This document shows, piece after piece, positions 1 to 8,363 of a stretch of DNA of 64,000 nucleotides; the stretch's first letter is position 1, and each line of letters begins with the position of its first letter. Made by a program: the position numbers and the translations under genes. The notes beneath the pieces were generated by a model. That model was not told the DNA's origin. It saw only the letters and a list, made by a program, of their open reading frames with translations, and did no database searches. The DNA is taken from assembly GCA_029549985.1 (NCBI GenBank), contig JAKPIB010000037.1, positions 62,001 to 126,000 of the forward strand, written 5' to 3'. Source of the DNA: Bacillota bacterium. GTDB lineage: Bacteria; Bacillota; Clostridia; Caldicoprobacterales; DTU083.

Positions 1-2
1 GG

Positions 3-2717
3 GAGGCTCCAAAAGGCCCGTGGAAGATGTTTTACTTTATAGAGCGCAAGGCTTCATGGTACAGCGACGTGCTGAACCCTGAGACCACAAAGGAGTTTTT
101 GAAGCTCACCCATGAAAGGTACAAGGAGTACCTGGGCAAAGATTTCAAAAACCTAAAGGGCTTTTACACCGACGAGCCAGCCATGCATTACTTTGAGGTG
201 GCCAGGGACAACTTCATCATACCCTGGTCCAGGCAGATGTTCAAAATCTTCAAGGAGCACAACGGCTACGACCTCAAGGAACACCTGCCCCACCTGTTCT
301 ACAACATCGGCGAAGAGTCGGAAAAGATCCGCTATGACTTCTATAGCGCACTGACCAAGCAGTATGAAAAAACCTTCTACAAGGAGATCGCCGACTGGTG
401 CGATGAGAACGATATGGTGTTCACCGGCCACCTCCTCTTCGAGGAATGGCTGCGCCTGCACGCCAGGACCGGCGGCAACCTCTTCAAGCACCTGCGCCAT
501 ATGGACATGACGGGTGTAGACCATCTGTACCCCAGGATAGGGACCAGGGAAATGCCTGATGAGCACGTGGCACTTAAGCTCGCCAGCTCGGCAGCCCACC
601 AGTTCGGCAGCACCAGGCTCCTTTGCGAATCCCTGGGCGGGTCATATTGGGACTGCACCATGGAGCGCATGAAATGGATCGCCGACTGGGAATATGTACT
701 GGGTGTAAACCTTTTCAACCCCCATGGCTTCCATTATTCCATAGAAGGGGAGCGCAAGCGCGACTGGCCCCCGTCCCAGTTCTATCATCACACCTGGTGG
801 GAGCAGTACAAGCTGTTCAATGACTATATGACCAGGCTGGGCTATACCTTAAGCGGCGGCAAGCATGTTGCCAAGATCGCCATGCTGTACCCCCTGAACA
901 GCATCTGGGCTACCTATACGCCCCAGGCGCGCAACAAAACAGGCAACACCATCGAGGGCGAGTTCAACTACATGACCGACCGCCTCCTCAGGCTGCACAC
1001 TGACTTTGATTACCTCGATGAAGACGTTATGACAGAATGCACTATCAAAGACGGCAAGCTCTGCATCAGGGATGAGGAGTATGAAGTCCTCATACTGCCT
1101 GCAGCTACCCACCTGAAGGCTTCGACCCTTGACATAATGGAGAAGTTCGTCAGGGAAGGCGGCAAGATCATCGCCGACACCATGCTGCCCCGCAGGTGCA
1201 TAGAAGGCCAGGCCGATGACTTCGTTGCCAGGATCGAAAACCTCTTTGGAGCCGATCCCTTGAAGGTAAACGAAGCCTATCTGAATGACGAGGCCAAGGA
1301 GTTCAAGATATTTGAGAAGGCCCACGGCGACAAGGGCGGCAAGACTGTCCTGATACAAGGGCCCTCACTGGCCAAGGCGGATGCGCTGGATGTACTGAAG
1401 CGCGCAGTTCTCTCCTGCCTGACCCCCGAGATCGAGATAGACAGCGAAGAGGTATTCTACCTGCACAGGGTCAAGGATGGACAGGACCTGTATTTCCTGA
1501 TCAACCCCACGGATGAGGAGCGGCTTATCCGGGTCAGCATAGAAGGTGAGTTCACGCCTGAGCTGTGGAACCTTGAGACCGGCGAGATCAAGGATATCAA
1601 GGTATACGAATGCAAAGACGGCAAAACGACTTTCAGCCTCCGCATGTACCCCTACGGGTCCGCCATGGTCGGCGTTTCCCCGCTCAAAGCAGGGCTTAAG
1701 GTCGCCGGATCCGATATAGAGGTCACTGAGATCTCAGGGAACACGGTCAAGGGCTACGGCCGGCTTGAGAAGGGCGGCAGCCTGACCGTACTGAAGGACG
1801 GCAGCCTGATCAGGGCCGATGTCCCTGCAGTCAAGCCCTTAGAGCCAATCAGCCTGAAGGGCACCTGGAAGATCCGGACCGACAAGCCCAATACCATATT
1901 GACGGACAACTGGAAGGTCACCTACGATACCGGCCAGTGCGCCGCTGATTTTGCAAAAGAGGATTACTCCTTCGAAGGCTTCTATGACTTCAGGATGGGT
2001 GCCTGGGAAGCCCAGCTTCCTTCTGAAAGGGACGAGGATACCTATCCCGTAAGGCTGTGGTACGTGACCAGGATAAAAGCGGAGTATGTACCGGCAGACC
2101 TGAGGCTGATGATCGACGGCTTCAAGGGCAGCGACTACAAGCTGTTCATAAACGGATCGGCCGTGACAGAAAAGCCTGTTCGCAGCTACCTCGATGCAGA
2201 GATCAAGGAAGTGCCTGTATCCACTTACTTCAAAGAAGGCACCAACACGATCGCGGTCCTGCTCACAGTCAACAAGAAGTCCGATGGTATGGTGGACCTG
2301 CTGAAGGTGATCGGTACATTCACGGTCTTTGAAAAAGACGGCGCCGATACCATCTGCGCTCCGGTCGATACCTTAAGCACCGGTGATTTTGTACCCCAGG
2401 GCTTCCCCTACTATTCGGGCACCATGGAGTACACCAGTGAATTCGAGCTCCCGGCTGATTATGCGGGCAAGCGATTGGTGCTCAAGGCCGATCCGGGACG
2501 CGACGTATTCGAAGCAGACGTGAACGGGACAAAGGCCGGGGTATGCCTGTGGAAGCCATATGAGATCGATATCACCGATCTTGTGAAGCCTGGCAGGAAC
2601 ACTATCACCGTACGGGTAGTGAATACCCTGATCAACATACTTGAGGGTGTAAAGCAGGCATCCGGGATATTCGACATAGAGCTTGTACCCTATGATATAT
2701 TTGAGCTGAACCTTTAG
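3..2717 (+). CDS. GH106-like glycoside hydrolase, 5' end cut by window edge
   Basis: The reading frame is open to the left edge, so the true start lies outside the window; an in-frame ATG at 27 has no ribosome binding site. Visible features are a barrel-like N-terminal half with the motif GFYTDEPAM, a segment on intracellular or processive sugar-hydrolase pattern (NGYDLKEHLP, IRYDFYSAL, WCDENDMVFTGH), a middle domain with GGKIIADT that looks like a beta-galactosidase trimerisation or GATase-like fold, and C-terminal beta-sandwich parts ending in TITVRVVNTLIN typical of galactose-binding domains. This order matches the large proteins grouped with GH106 alpha-L-rhamnosidases. About 900 residues are present where relatives usually exceed 1000. 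Substrate is not readable from sequence. The next genes (ribokinase, nucleoside hydrolase) suggest a carbohydrate utilisation operon. Family call fairly secure, rhamnosidase activity only a possibility. Confidence 0.72.
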   Translation, partial: EAPKGPWKMFYFIERKASWYSDVLNPETTKEFLKLTHERYKEYLGKDFKNLKGFYTDEPAMHYFEVARDNFIIPWSRQMFKIFKEHNGYDLKEHLPHLFYNIGEESEKIRYDFYSALTKQYEKTFYKEIADWCDENDMVFTGHLLFEEWLRLHARTGGNLFKHLRHMDMTGVDHLYPRIGTREMPDEHVALKLASSAAHQFGSTRLLCESLGGSYWDCTMERMKWIADWEYVLGVNLFNPHGFHYSIEGERKRDWPPSQFYHHTWWEQYKLFNDYMTRLGYTLSGGKHVAKIAMLYPLNSIWATYTPQARNKTGNTIEGEFNYMTDRLLRLHTDFDYLDEDVMTECTIKDGKLCIRDEEYEVLILPAATHLKASTLDIMEKFVREGGKIIADTMLPRRCIEGQADDFVARIENLFGADPLKVNEAYLNDEAKEFKIFEKAHGDKGGKTVLIQGPSLAKADALDVLKRAVLSCLTPEIEIDSEEVFYLHRVKDGQDLYFLINPTDEERLIRVSIEGEFTPELWNLETGEIKDIKVYECKDGKTTFSLRMYPYGSAMVGVSPLKAGLKVAGSDIEVTEISGNTVKGYGRLEKGGSLTVLKDGSLIRADVPAVKPLEPISLKGTWKIRTDKPNTILTDNWKVTYDTGQCAADFAKEDYSFEGFYDFRMGAWEAQLPSERDEDTYPVRLWYVTRIKAEYVPADLRLMIDGFKGSDYKLFINGSAVTEKPVRSYLDAEIKEVPVSTYFKEGTNTIAVLLTVNKKSDGMVDLLKVIGTFTVFEKDGADTICAPVDTLSTGDFVPQGFPYYSGTMEYTSEFELPADYAGKRLVLKADPGRDVFEADVNGTKAGVCLWKPYEIDITDLVKPGRNTITVRVVNTLINILEGVKQASGIFDIELVPYDIFELNL

Positions 2718-2739
2718 TAGGCTGAACCTTTTATAGATG

Positions 2740-2774
2740 ATACCGGAGCGGGACATAAGTCCTGTCTCCGGTAT
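2740..2774 (+). terminator. intercistronic hairpin (weak terminator or processing site)
   Basis: ATACCGGAG at 2740-2748 pairs perfectly with CTCCGGTAT at 2766-2774, with a second inner stem GGAC/GTCC around an ATAA loop. No T-run follows, so it is more likely an mRNA processing or partial termination element between the glycosidase and the ribokinase than a full terminator. Confidence 0.5.
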
Positions 2775-2810
2775 TCATGCTAAAGATTCTATCTGAGGGA
2801 AGGGGTTTAT

Positions 2811-3743
2811 ATGGATAAAAGCAGAGTTCGTATACTGGTTGTCGGCAGCATCAACATGGACCTGGTCATGAGCCTGGAGCGGGCCCCCGAGGCTGGCGAG
2901 ACCGTACTTGGAGATTCCTATACATACATACCCGGCGGCAAAGGCGCAAACCAGGCAGTGGCAGCAGCCCGCCTGGGGGCGGAAGTCACCTTCTGTGGCA
3001 GGGTCGGGGATGACGCCAACGGTGAGATCCTGCTCGAGAACCTAAGGAAAAACGGAGTAGATACAGCCTATATCACAAAGGACAAGGACTCTCAGACCGG
3101 GCTGGCTGCCATACCTGTGGATGCCACGGGCCAGAACAGGATAATCGTATTCCCGGGCGCCAACGGCAGGGTCTCAAAGGAAGACGTGGACAAAGCCCTT
3201 GAGCAAACCTATGATGCGGTGATGATGCAGCTTGAGATACCCCTGGAGACTGTATACTACACGTACAAAAAGGCTGCTGAAAAGGGGATCCCGGTCATAC
3301 TGGATGCAGGCCCGGCCATGAAAGTTGACCTCTCAAGGTTTGAAGGCATAAGCGTCATCAGCCCGAATGAGAGCGAGGCATCGGCTATAACCGGCATAAA
3401 GGTGCAGGACGAGGAAAGCGCCCTGGAGGCTGCCAGGTACCTGGCCAGGGAAACAAAGGCCGGATACGTGCTTATCAAGCTCGGGTCGAAAGGCGCCCTG
3501 CTCTATGAGGACGGCAGGCACGAAATATTCCCGGCTTTCAAGGTCAAGGCCGTTGATACGACAGCAGCAGGCGACTCCTTCACCGCTGCCATGACCCTGA
3601 AGATGATCGAATACGGAGATATTAGGAAGGCAATGCCCTACGCCAATGCAGTCGGCGCCATATGCGTCAGCCGGATGGGGGCCCAGCCCTCATTGCCCAC
3701 AGCCGAGGACGTAGCTGAGTTCATGGCCCAGAGGGGCTTATAA
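2811..3743 (+). CDS. rbsK: ribokinase (PfkB family)
   Basis: Phosphorylates D-ribose to ribose 5-phosphate in the cytosol. The 310-residue length is that of RbsK. N-terminal GSINMDLV and PGGKGANQAVAAARLGA (residues 41-57) form the sugar-binding and PfkB signature 1 region; NESEA near residue 185 and VDTTAAGDSFTAAM with catalytic Asp255 form the ATP/anion-hole region. The ATG follows GAGGGAAGGGG. It sits 12 bases before the nucleoside hydrolase start, so free ribose released by that enzyme would be its natural substrate. A related pentose or deoxyribose cannot be excluded. Confidence 0.9.
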   Translation: MDKSRVRILVVGSINMDLVMSLERAPEAGETVLGDSYTYIPGGKGANQAVAAARLGAEVTFCGRVGDDANGEILLENLRKNGVDTAYITKDKDSQTGLAAIPVDATGQNRIIVFPGANGRVSKEDVDKALEQTYDAVMMQLEIPLETVYYTYKKAAEKGIPVILDAGPAMKVDLSRFEGISVISPNESEASAITGIKVQDEESALEAARYLARETKAGYVLIKLGSKGALLYEDGRHEIFPAFKVKAVDTTAAGDSFTAAMTLKMIEYGDIRKAMPYANAVGAICVSRMGAQPSLPTAEDVAEFMAQRGL

Positions 3744-3755
3744 GGAGCCGTGCAT

Positions 3756-4619
3756 ATGAGTGATATAGCAAAAATACTGATAGACACCGATATAGGCGGG
3801 GATATAGATGATGCCCTGACGCTGGCAATGGCGCTGAACTCTCCTGAGGTAGAAATAAGGGGGATCACCTCCGTATACATTGCAGGGGAGTGGCGGGTCG
3901 GCATCATACGCCGAATGCTGGAGACTTACGGCCGTAATGATATAGAGGTAGCGATAGGGGCAGAAAAGCCCCTTTGCGGATGGTGGGATGACAAAAGGCA
4001 GCTTTCCTCCCACCTGGATGTTGAAGGCACAGTGAACATGCCTGCCTGCGACTACATCATAAAAAAGGTCAATGAAGAAAAGGATCTGACCCTTTTGGCG
4101 ATAGGGCCTCTTACCAACATTGCACTGGCTATAGCCAAGGATCCGGACCTGCCGCGAAAGACCAGGCTTGTACTCATGGGCGGACAGGTAAACAGGGCCC
4201 ATCCCGAATGGAACATAGCCTGTGATCCGGAAGCTGCCAGGATCGTGTTTGAGAGCGGCATTCCGATCAGGATGATTGGGCTTGATGTCACCAACCGGTG
4301 CAAGTTCGATTTCAGCCATATAGATAGGATAAGGGCAGGCGGCAACAAGCGGACGGACCTTCTTTCAGAGATGCTGGACAAGTTTATGAAGGACTTCAAC
4401 TTCATGCCTACCCTGCACGACCCGCTGGCGCTGGCATCGATAGTATGGCCGGAGCTGCTGACCTTTGAGGAAAAGACGATCCTCATAGAGACCAGGGGCG
4501 AATTCACCCGGGGCGTCACCGTGGACTGTGACTGGAAGCATGAGCCGAACGCCCAGGTTGCAGTAGATGTCAGGAAGGATGAGTTCATCGAGCGGGTACT
4601 TGCCCGGCTGGTCCTCTAA
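3756..4619 (+). CDS. inosine-uridine-type nucleoside hydrolase
   Basis: Hydrolyses the N-glycosidic bond of ribonucleosides to base plus ribose. The N-terminus carries the Ca2+-binding aspartate cluster IDTDIGGDIDDAL (residues 9-21). GPLTNIALA and MGGQ follow mid-protein, and LHDPLALA provides the late His-Asp of the active site. The length (287 residues) is slightly short for the family (about 310). A GTG at 3750 lies in frame, but AAGGAG at 3742-3747 is spaced 8 bases from the ATG at 3756, so that start is preferred. Next to ribokinase this makes a two-step nucleoside-to-ribose-5-phosphate route. Base specificity is not readable. Confidence 0.88.
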   Translation: MSDIAKILIDTDIGGDIDDALTLAMALNSPEVEIRGITSVYIAGEWRVGIIRRMLETYGRNDIEVAIGAEKPLCGWWDDKRQLSSHLDVEGTVNMPACDYIIKKVNEEKDLTLLAIGPLTNIALAIAKDPDLPRKTRLVLMGGQVNRAHPEWNIACDPEAARIVFESGIPIRMIGLDVTNRCKFDFSHIDRIRAGGNKRTDLLSEMLDKFMKDFNFMPTLHDPLALASIVWPELLTFEEKTILIETRGEFTRGVTVDCDWKHEPNAQVAVDVRKDEFIERVLARLVL

Positions 4620-4724
4620 GCTTCATCTGCAAACACTTGTTTATAGGAAGCAGGATCAACACCTATATAATTACCTTATTTTATATGTACACAAAATCAA
4701 AACTATCAGGGGCGGGGGTTTAAT

Positions 4725-5759
4725 ATGTTTGATTTTAAAGGCATTCCGGTGATCGATGCCCATTTCCACATCATGGGTGGCGCTGACCGCATCGAGCTTC
4801 TAAAAAAGCAAAAGGAACGCTATGGTTATGACAGGGTCAATGTATTGAGCCTTGAAGCGACCGACGGTCTGCAGAACGCAAAATGCATCACCTATAAGCT
4901 GATGTCTCCCGGAGATTATGCCTTTGCAGGTCTAAGCTACAACTCAGATGAAGATTTCCTGTCTCAGGCCAAAGCATTATATAATTTAGGATTTGATGGG
5001 TTCAAAATGATCGAGGGCAAGCCCGGCCCCAGAAAAAAGACCGGCATACCCCTGAACGACTCGGTCTATGATCCCTTTTACAGCTTTTGCGAGGAAAACG
5101 GTATACCAGTTTTGCTCCACGCAGCAGACACGGCTGTATTTTGGGATGAGTCCAAAGCGCCCTCCTTTGCCAAAGAAAGCGGATGGCTGTATACGGACGG
5201 GACTTTTCTGTCCAAGGAGGAGATAACCCGGGAAGTGATAGAGGTTCTCGAGAAGCATAGGCAGCTTAAGCTGATACTGGCCCATTTCTTCTTCATGTCC
5301 GACGACCTGAAGAGAGCAGGAGAGATGTTTGACAGGTATCCGAACCTATGCTTCGATATAACGCCAGGTACAGAGATGTACATTGACTTTGCCAGGGATA
5401 CGGCGGCTGCCAGGGCCTTCTTTGAGAAGTACCAGGACCGGATCATATTCGGTACGGACAACTATGATGTTGACCCCCAGGAAGAGAAGGAGATAAAGGA
5501 TGTCATAAACAGCCTGATGTACAGCTTCCTCTTTGAAGACAAGCCCTTCAGGGCCTGGGACCTGGAGCTTCATGGCATAGGCCTGGACCGAGAGGCCCTG
5601 GACAAAATCCTGCATAGAAACTTTGAACGGCTTACCCCCTTACAACGAGTGGACAAGGCCAATGTAATCGATTTTATAGCAAATGAGCTTGGACGGGCCC
5701 ACAAGACGGAGGAAGTAAAGGAAATCAGGGATATACTTGCCTTGATTTCAGATCTGTAG
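4725..5759 (+). CDS. amidohydrolase family 2 metal-dependent hydrolase
   Basis: TIM-barrel metal hydrolase of the PF04909 type. Visible ligands are HxH at VIDAHFHI (His13, His15), a barrel histidine in VLLHAAD, another in LILAHFFF and the terminal Asp in FGTDNYD. Members open lactones, decarboxylate or hydrolyse amides; the substrate here is not predictable. The ATG follows GGGGCGGGGG. It lies 105 bases after the nucleoside hydrolase, so it could be the last gene of that operon or separately transcribed. A TATATAAT stretch at 4664-4671 lacks a well-spaced -35. Confidence 0.75.
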   Translation: MFDFKGIPVIDAHFHIMGGADRIELLKKQKERYGYDRVNVLSLEATDGLQNAKCITYKLMSPGDYAFAGLSYNSDEDFLSQAKALYNLGFDGFKMIEGKPGPRKKTGIPLNDSVYDPFYSFCEENGIPVLLHAADTAVFWDESKAPSFAKESGWLYTDGTFLSKEEITREVIEVLEKHRQLKLILAHFFFMSDDLKRAGEMFDRYPNLCFDITPGTEMYIDFARDTAAARAFFEKYQDRIIFGTDNYDVDPQEEKEIKDVINSLMYSFLFEDKPFRAWDLELHGIGLDREALDKILHRNFERLTPLQRVDKANVIDFIANELGRAHKTEEVKEIRDILALISDL

Positions 5760-5783
5760 ATTTGCCCGGATCAAAAAATAAGG

Positions 5784-5812
5784 TTGATTTGTACAAAAAA
5801 CTATGCTATAGT
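5784..5812 (+). promoter_or_regulatory. sigma-A-type promoter for surface-protein cluster
   Basis: TTGATT (5784-5789), 17-base spacer, TATAGT (5807-5812). It lies about 137 bases upstream of the PPQTG protein start and opens the cluster. Confidence 0.65.
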
Positions 5813-5885
5813 GTATATAGTTATAACATACATGTATGGAGCTTTAGCTGAGTAAACGTTATCCCAGCATAAACCAATAACCGGG

Positions 5886-5918
5886 TATAGTCATCACGGA
5901 GAAAATTCCGTGACTATA
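5886..5918 (+). promoter_or_regulatory. 5' UTR hairpin upstream of surface protein
   Basis: TCACGGA (5894-5900) pairs with TCCGTGA (5907-5913). Outer TATAG (5886-5890) pairs with CTATA (5914-5918), leaving TCA as a bulge. No T-run follows. It is a leader structure or a dyad operator just upstream of the ribosome binding site. Confidence 0.5.
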
Positions 5919-5948
5919 AATAAAATCATTAGAGAGGGGTTATTAGTA

Positions 5949-6680
5949 ATGAAGAAACTTTTATCAGTTGCTCTGGCACTTGCTCTGGTACTGGCATTGG
6001 GTACAGTATCCGCATTTGCTGCCGTCGGTGACAAGTATGATGCATTTGAGCAGTTTGACAAGGTTAACAATGATGCATCCAATGTTCCGTGGAAGTACAT
6101 GATCACAAAGGACAAGGGAGCAACCTTTACAGAACTGACCTTATTCGAGGTCCGCAATTACGGCAAAGACTACAATGGCTGGTTCCAGGCTTCGGACAAC
6201 TATTGTGGTCTGGGTATCAACCTGGATGCTCCTGAAGGAACGCTAGAACTGAACATAGACAAAAATCAGGAGATTGCAGTTCTTGCGTTTGTAGCACCTA
6301 ACGATGGCAGCTTCAAGCTCAGCGGTAAAGTGCTGAATCCCTTCAACCAGGATGCACAGAGCTTCATGATCAAGAAGGGCTCCAATGAAGTACTGAATGC
6401 CAACATAACAGCGCTCAAAGCCGAAGGGGATATGACTGAGTATGCCTTTGTAAAAACTGTGGACTTAAAGGAAGGCGACGTAGTTTACTTCTTCGGTACT
6501 ACCAGCAATGAGGAAAGCGGCTGGTTCAGCATGATCGTTGACATCGAAGTAGAAGAAGTAGAGCCCGCTACCGAAGAGCCTCCGCAGACCGGTGACAGCT
6601 CAGTCGTTATGTTCGTAGTTCTCGGCCTTGCAGCTCTGGCTGGTATCGTTGTATTCAGCAGGAAGTTAAGGATCCAATAA
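5949..6680 (+). CDS. secreted surface protein with PPQTG sortase-type anchor
   Basis: 243 residues. N-terminal signal peptide (MKKLLSVALALALVLALG...AFA, cut near residue 23). The body is beta-rich and resembles the module of the two lipoproteins downstream: both end with a VDLKEGDVVYFF-like strand. The tail is acidic linker, PPQTG at residues 211-215, a hydrophobic span (about 219-237) and a short basic end (SRKLRIQ), the layout of a sortase substrate; clostridial class B sortases are known to use (S/P)PxTG. Start chosen at 5949 because GAGAGGGG precedes it and the signal peptide begins there; an in-frame ATG at 5910 falls inside the hairpin. Function unknown; a carbohydrate-binding role is inferred only from the module type. 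Confidence 0.72.
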   Translation: MKKLLSVALALALVLALGTVSAFAAVGDKYDAFEQFDKVNNDASNVPWKYMITKDKGATFTELTLFEVRNYGKDYNGWFQASDNYCGLGINLDAPEGTLELNIDKNQEIAVLAFVAPNDGSFKLSGKVLNPFNQDAQSFMIKKGSNEVLNANITALKAEGDMTEYAFVKTVDLKEGDVVYFFGTTSNEESGWFSMIVDIEVEEVEPATEEPPQTGDSSVVMFVVLGLAALAGIVVFSRKLRIQ

Positions 6681-6719
6681 GGTTAAAGAACCTACGTATA
6701 TCAAGGAGGAAAAATCAAA

Positions 6720-7376
6720 ATGAAAAAAATAGTATCCCTTCTGTTGGTCGGGATCATGGTACTGGCTTTCGCAGCTTGTGCAAAGAAAACACCGGAACCG
6801 CAAGTCAATAAGCCTGACTGGCTGGCTGAAGTACCTACAGTTACAGATGAAGACAAAGTAGCAAACTACAAAGATGCATACAAAGGCGACAAGGAAAACG
6901 GCCCTGTATGGTACTATCTGTGCGATGACGGCACAGGCATAAGAGAGCTCCATTATACAGAGGAGTGGGGCGACAACTGGCAGTATTCCGAGAATCCCAC
7001 TGTTGACCAGGTCTACTACTCCCTTATGGACTGGGAAGGCCTGAAGGTCAATGCTGGTATGTGGGGAGACGTCAACGTCAAGATAATCATCGGATGGCGC
7101 GCATATAAAGACGGCACTGCCAAGATCGGTGAGTGGGACTACACAGCATATGACGGATCTGCCAACCTTGAAAGCTTTGTTGCCGGCTCCAAGGTCACCA
7201 TCCTCCACAACGATACAGAGATCTGGACAGGCACATCCACAGCTGAAGGTGGAGACGTTTACGAAGGTACCGAAGTAGAAGTTAAAGAAGGCGACTTCAT
7301 CTACTTCGTATTCGACGGCAAGGATGCTTCCAATGCTCATCATGCCCTCGATACTCTGTCTGTTACTCTGGAATAA
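6720..7376 (+). CDS. lipoprotein with beta-rich module, paralogue A
   Basis: 218 residues. Lipoprotein signal peptide with lipobox AFAAC (lipid Cys20). Preceded by AAGGAGG. The mature part has GPVWYYLCDDGTG, EEWGDNWQY, VKIIIGWRAYKDGTAKIG and VEVKEGDFIYFVFDG, a pattern I associate with small beta-sandwich modules repeated in large extracellular glycoside hydrolases of Firmicutes (memory, not searched). Here the module stands alone. Clearly homologous to the next gene along its whole length. Probably surface-displayed, possibly glycan binding. No enzyme motif is visible. Confidence 0.75.
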   Translation: MKKIVSLLLVGIMVLAFAACAKKTPEPQVNKPDWLAEVPTVTDEDKVANYKDAYKGDKENGPVWYYLCDDGTGIRELHYTEEWGDNWQYSENPTVDQVYYSLMDWEGLKVNAGMWGDVNVKIIIGWRAYKDGTAKIGEWDYTAYDGSANLESFVAGSKVTILHNDTEIWTGTSTAEGGDVYEGTEVEVKEGDFIYFVFDGKDASNAHHALDTLSVTLE

Positions 7377-7394
7377 TCGACAACCTGAGCCAGG

Positions 7395-7422
7395 AGAGCT
7401 GCTGCAGCAATGCAGCAGCTCT
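7395..7422 (+). terminator. 12-bp perfect hairpin after lipoprotein A
   Basis: AGAGCTGCTGCA (7395-7406), loop GCAA, TGCAGCAGCTCT (7411-7422), followed by the weakly T-rich TATTAAATT. Likely a partial terminator or 3' stabiliser between the two lipoprotein genes. A near copy follows the second gene. Confidence 0.6.
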
Positions 7423-7501
7423 ATTAAATTGCCATGGTAATTAGCAACAAGTGTAAATCGCATATGGTCATCCTGTTTGATTCAAGAGGAGGATATTATA
7501 G

Positions 7502-8167
7502 ATGAAAAAAGCACTGGCTGCCCTATTGGCAGGTATAATGCTGCTGGCATTGGTATCCTGCAGCAAACCCTCGGAGGAGGACACTTCATCGCCATACAAG
7601 CCCCAGGTAACTGAAGTCAAGGAAGAAGACAAGATAGTATATTTCAAGGATGCGGTCAAGGGTGACACAGAGCAGGGCCCCGTCTGGTTCTATCTCTTTG
7701 ATGACGGCAGCGGGTACAAGGACCTGTATTACACCGAGGAATGGGGCGACAACTGGCAGTATTCCGACCACCCCACAGTGGACAATGTATATTACTCTAT
7801 ATTTGACCAGGACGATGCTGAAGGCGTGCATCAGAACTATGTATGGGCCGGCCCCTATGGAGATTTGAATGTCAAGATCGTCATCGGATGGAGGGCATAC
7901 AAGGACGGTACGGCCAAAATCGGCAGATGGGATTTCACAGCATATGAATATCAGGCTATGGTAAACAAGCTGGACGGCGGTATAGTAACCATCCTGAAGA
8001 ATAGGGAAGAGCTGTTCAACGCGACCACGAAAGCTGACGGAGAAAACATTTTTGAAGGTAAGGAAGTCGAAGTAAAGGAAGGCGACATGATCTTCTTCGT
8101 ATTTGATGGCAACAACCTGCCCAAGGCAAGCTTCCTAATTACCGACCTGAGCGTTGAGCTCAACTGA
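7502..8167 (+). CDS. lipoprotein with beta-rich module, paralogue B
   Basis: 221 residues. Lipobox ALVSC (lipid Cys20), strong ribosome binding site AGAGGAGGA. It matches paralogue A across the whole mature region (GPVWFYLFDDGSG, TEEWGDNWQYSD, GWRAYKDGTAKIG, VEVKEGDMIFFVFDG), with a few extra residues around the QNYVWAGPYGD segment. The pair arose by tandem duplication. The strongest conservation is at the WGDNWQY and GWRAYKDGTAKIG strands, which suggests a shared ligand face. No catalytic motif seen. Located between the PPQTG protein and the glycyl radical enzyme. Confidence 0.75.
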   Translation: MKKALAALLAGIMLLALVSCSKPSEEDTSSPYKPQVTEVKEEDKIVYFKDAVKGDTEQGPVWFYLFDDGSGYKDLYYTEEWGDNWQYSDHPTVDNVYYSIFDQDDAEGVHQNYVWAGPYGDLNVKIVIGWRAYKDGTAKIGRWDFTAYEYQAMVNKLDGGIVTILKNREELFNATTKADGENIFEGKEVEVKEGDMIFFVFDGNNLPKASFLITDLSVELN

Positions 8168-8194
8168 TCTTTCTGGCAGATAGATATGGGCATT

Positions 8195-8224
8195 AAAGCT
8201 GCTGTATGCAAATGCAGCAGCTTT
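8195..8224 (+). terminator. hairpin after lipoprotein B, similar to the one after A
   Basis: AAAGCTGCTG (8195-8204) pairs with CAGCAGCTTT (8215-8224) around a TATGCAAATG inner region. Only GATGCTTTGATT follows, so termination strength is uncertain. It shares the GCTGCTG/CAGCAGC core with the hairpin at 7395. Confidence 0.55.
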
Positions 8225-8291
8225 GATGCTTTGATTACTTGTGTGATGCGATTTGATTGAGCCGGCAGGCTTTATATTTTCATATACTTAA

Positions 8292-8320
8292 TTGAGAAAG
8301 CAATCAAGTGTTTATATATA
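8292..8320 (+). promoter_or_regulatory. putative promoter of glycyl radical enzyme gene
   Basis: TTGAGA (8292-8297), 17-base spacer, TATATA (8315-8320), 43 bases before the start codon. An imperfect inverted repeat, CTTAATTG/CAATCAAG, overlaps the -35 region and could be an operator. Confidence 0.45.
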
Positions 8321-8363
8321 TATCAAGAATAAGCCCTGATGTGGCATTGAGAGGAAGAACGAT

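Noticed and set aside
27-29. ATG at 27 as true start of the GH106-like gene
   Set aside because: The frame is open upstream (codons from 3 on), no ribosome binding site precedes it, and family members are longer; the gene is cut by the window edge.
4637-4671. promoter upstream of the amidohydrolase gene
   Set aside because: The TTGTTT and TATAAT are 23 bases apart, too far for a normal promoter.
5886-5918. hairpin as a rho-independent terminator
   Set aside because: No T-run follows and the promoter at 5784 lies upstream in the same transcript, so a leader structure is more likely.
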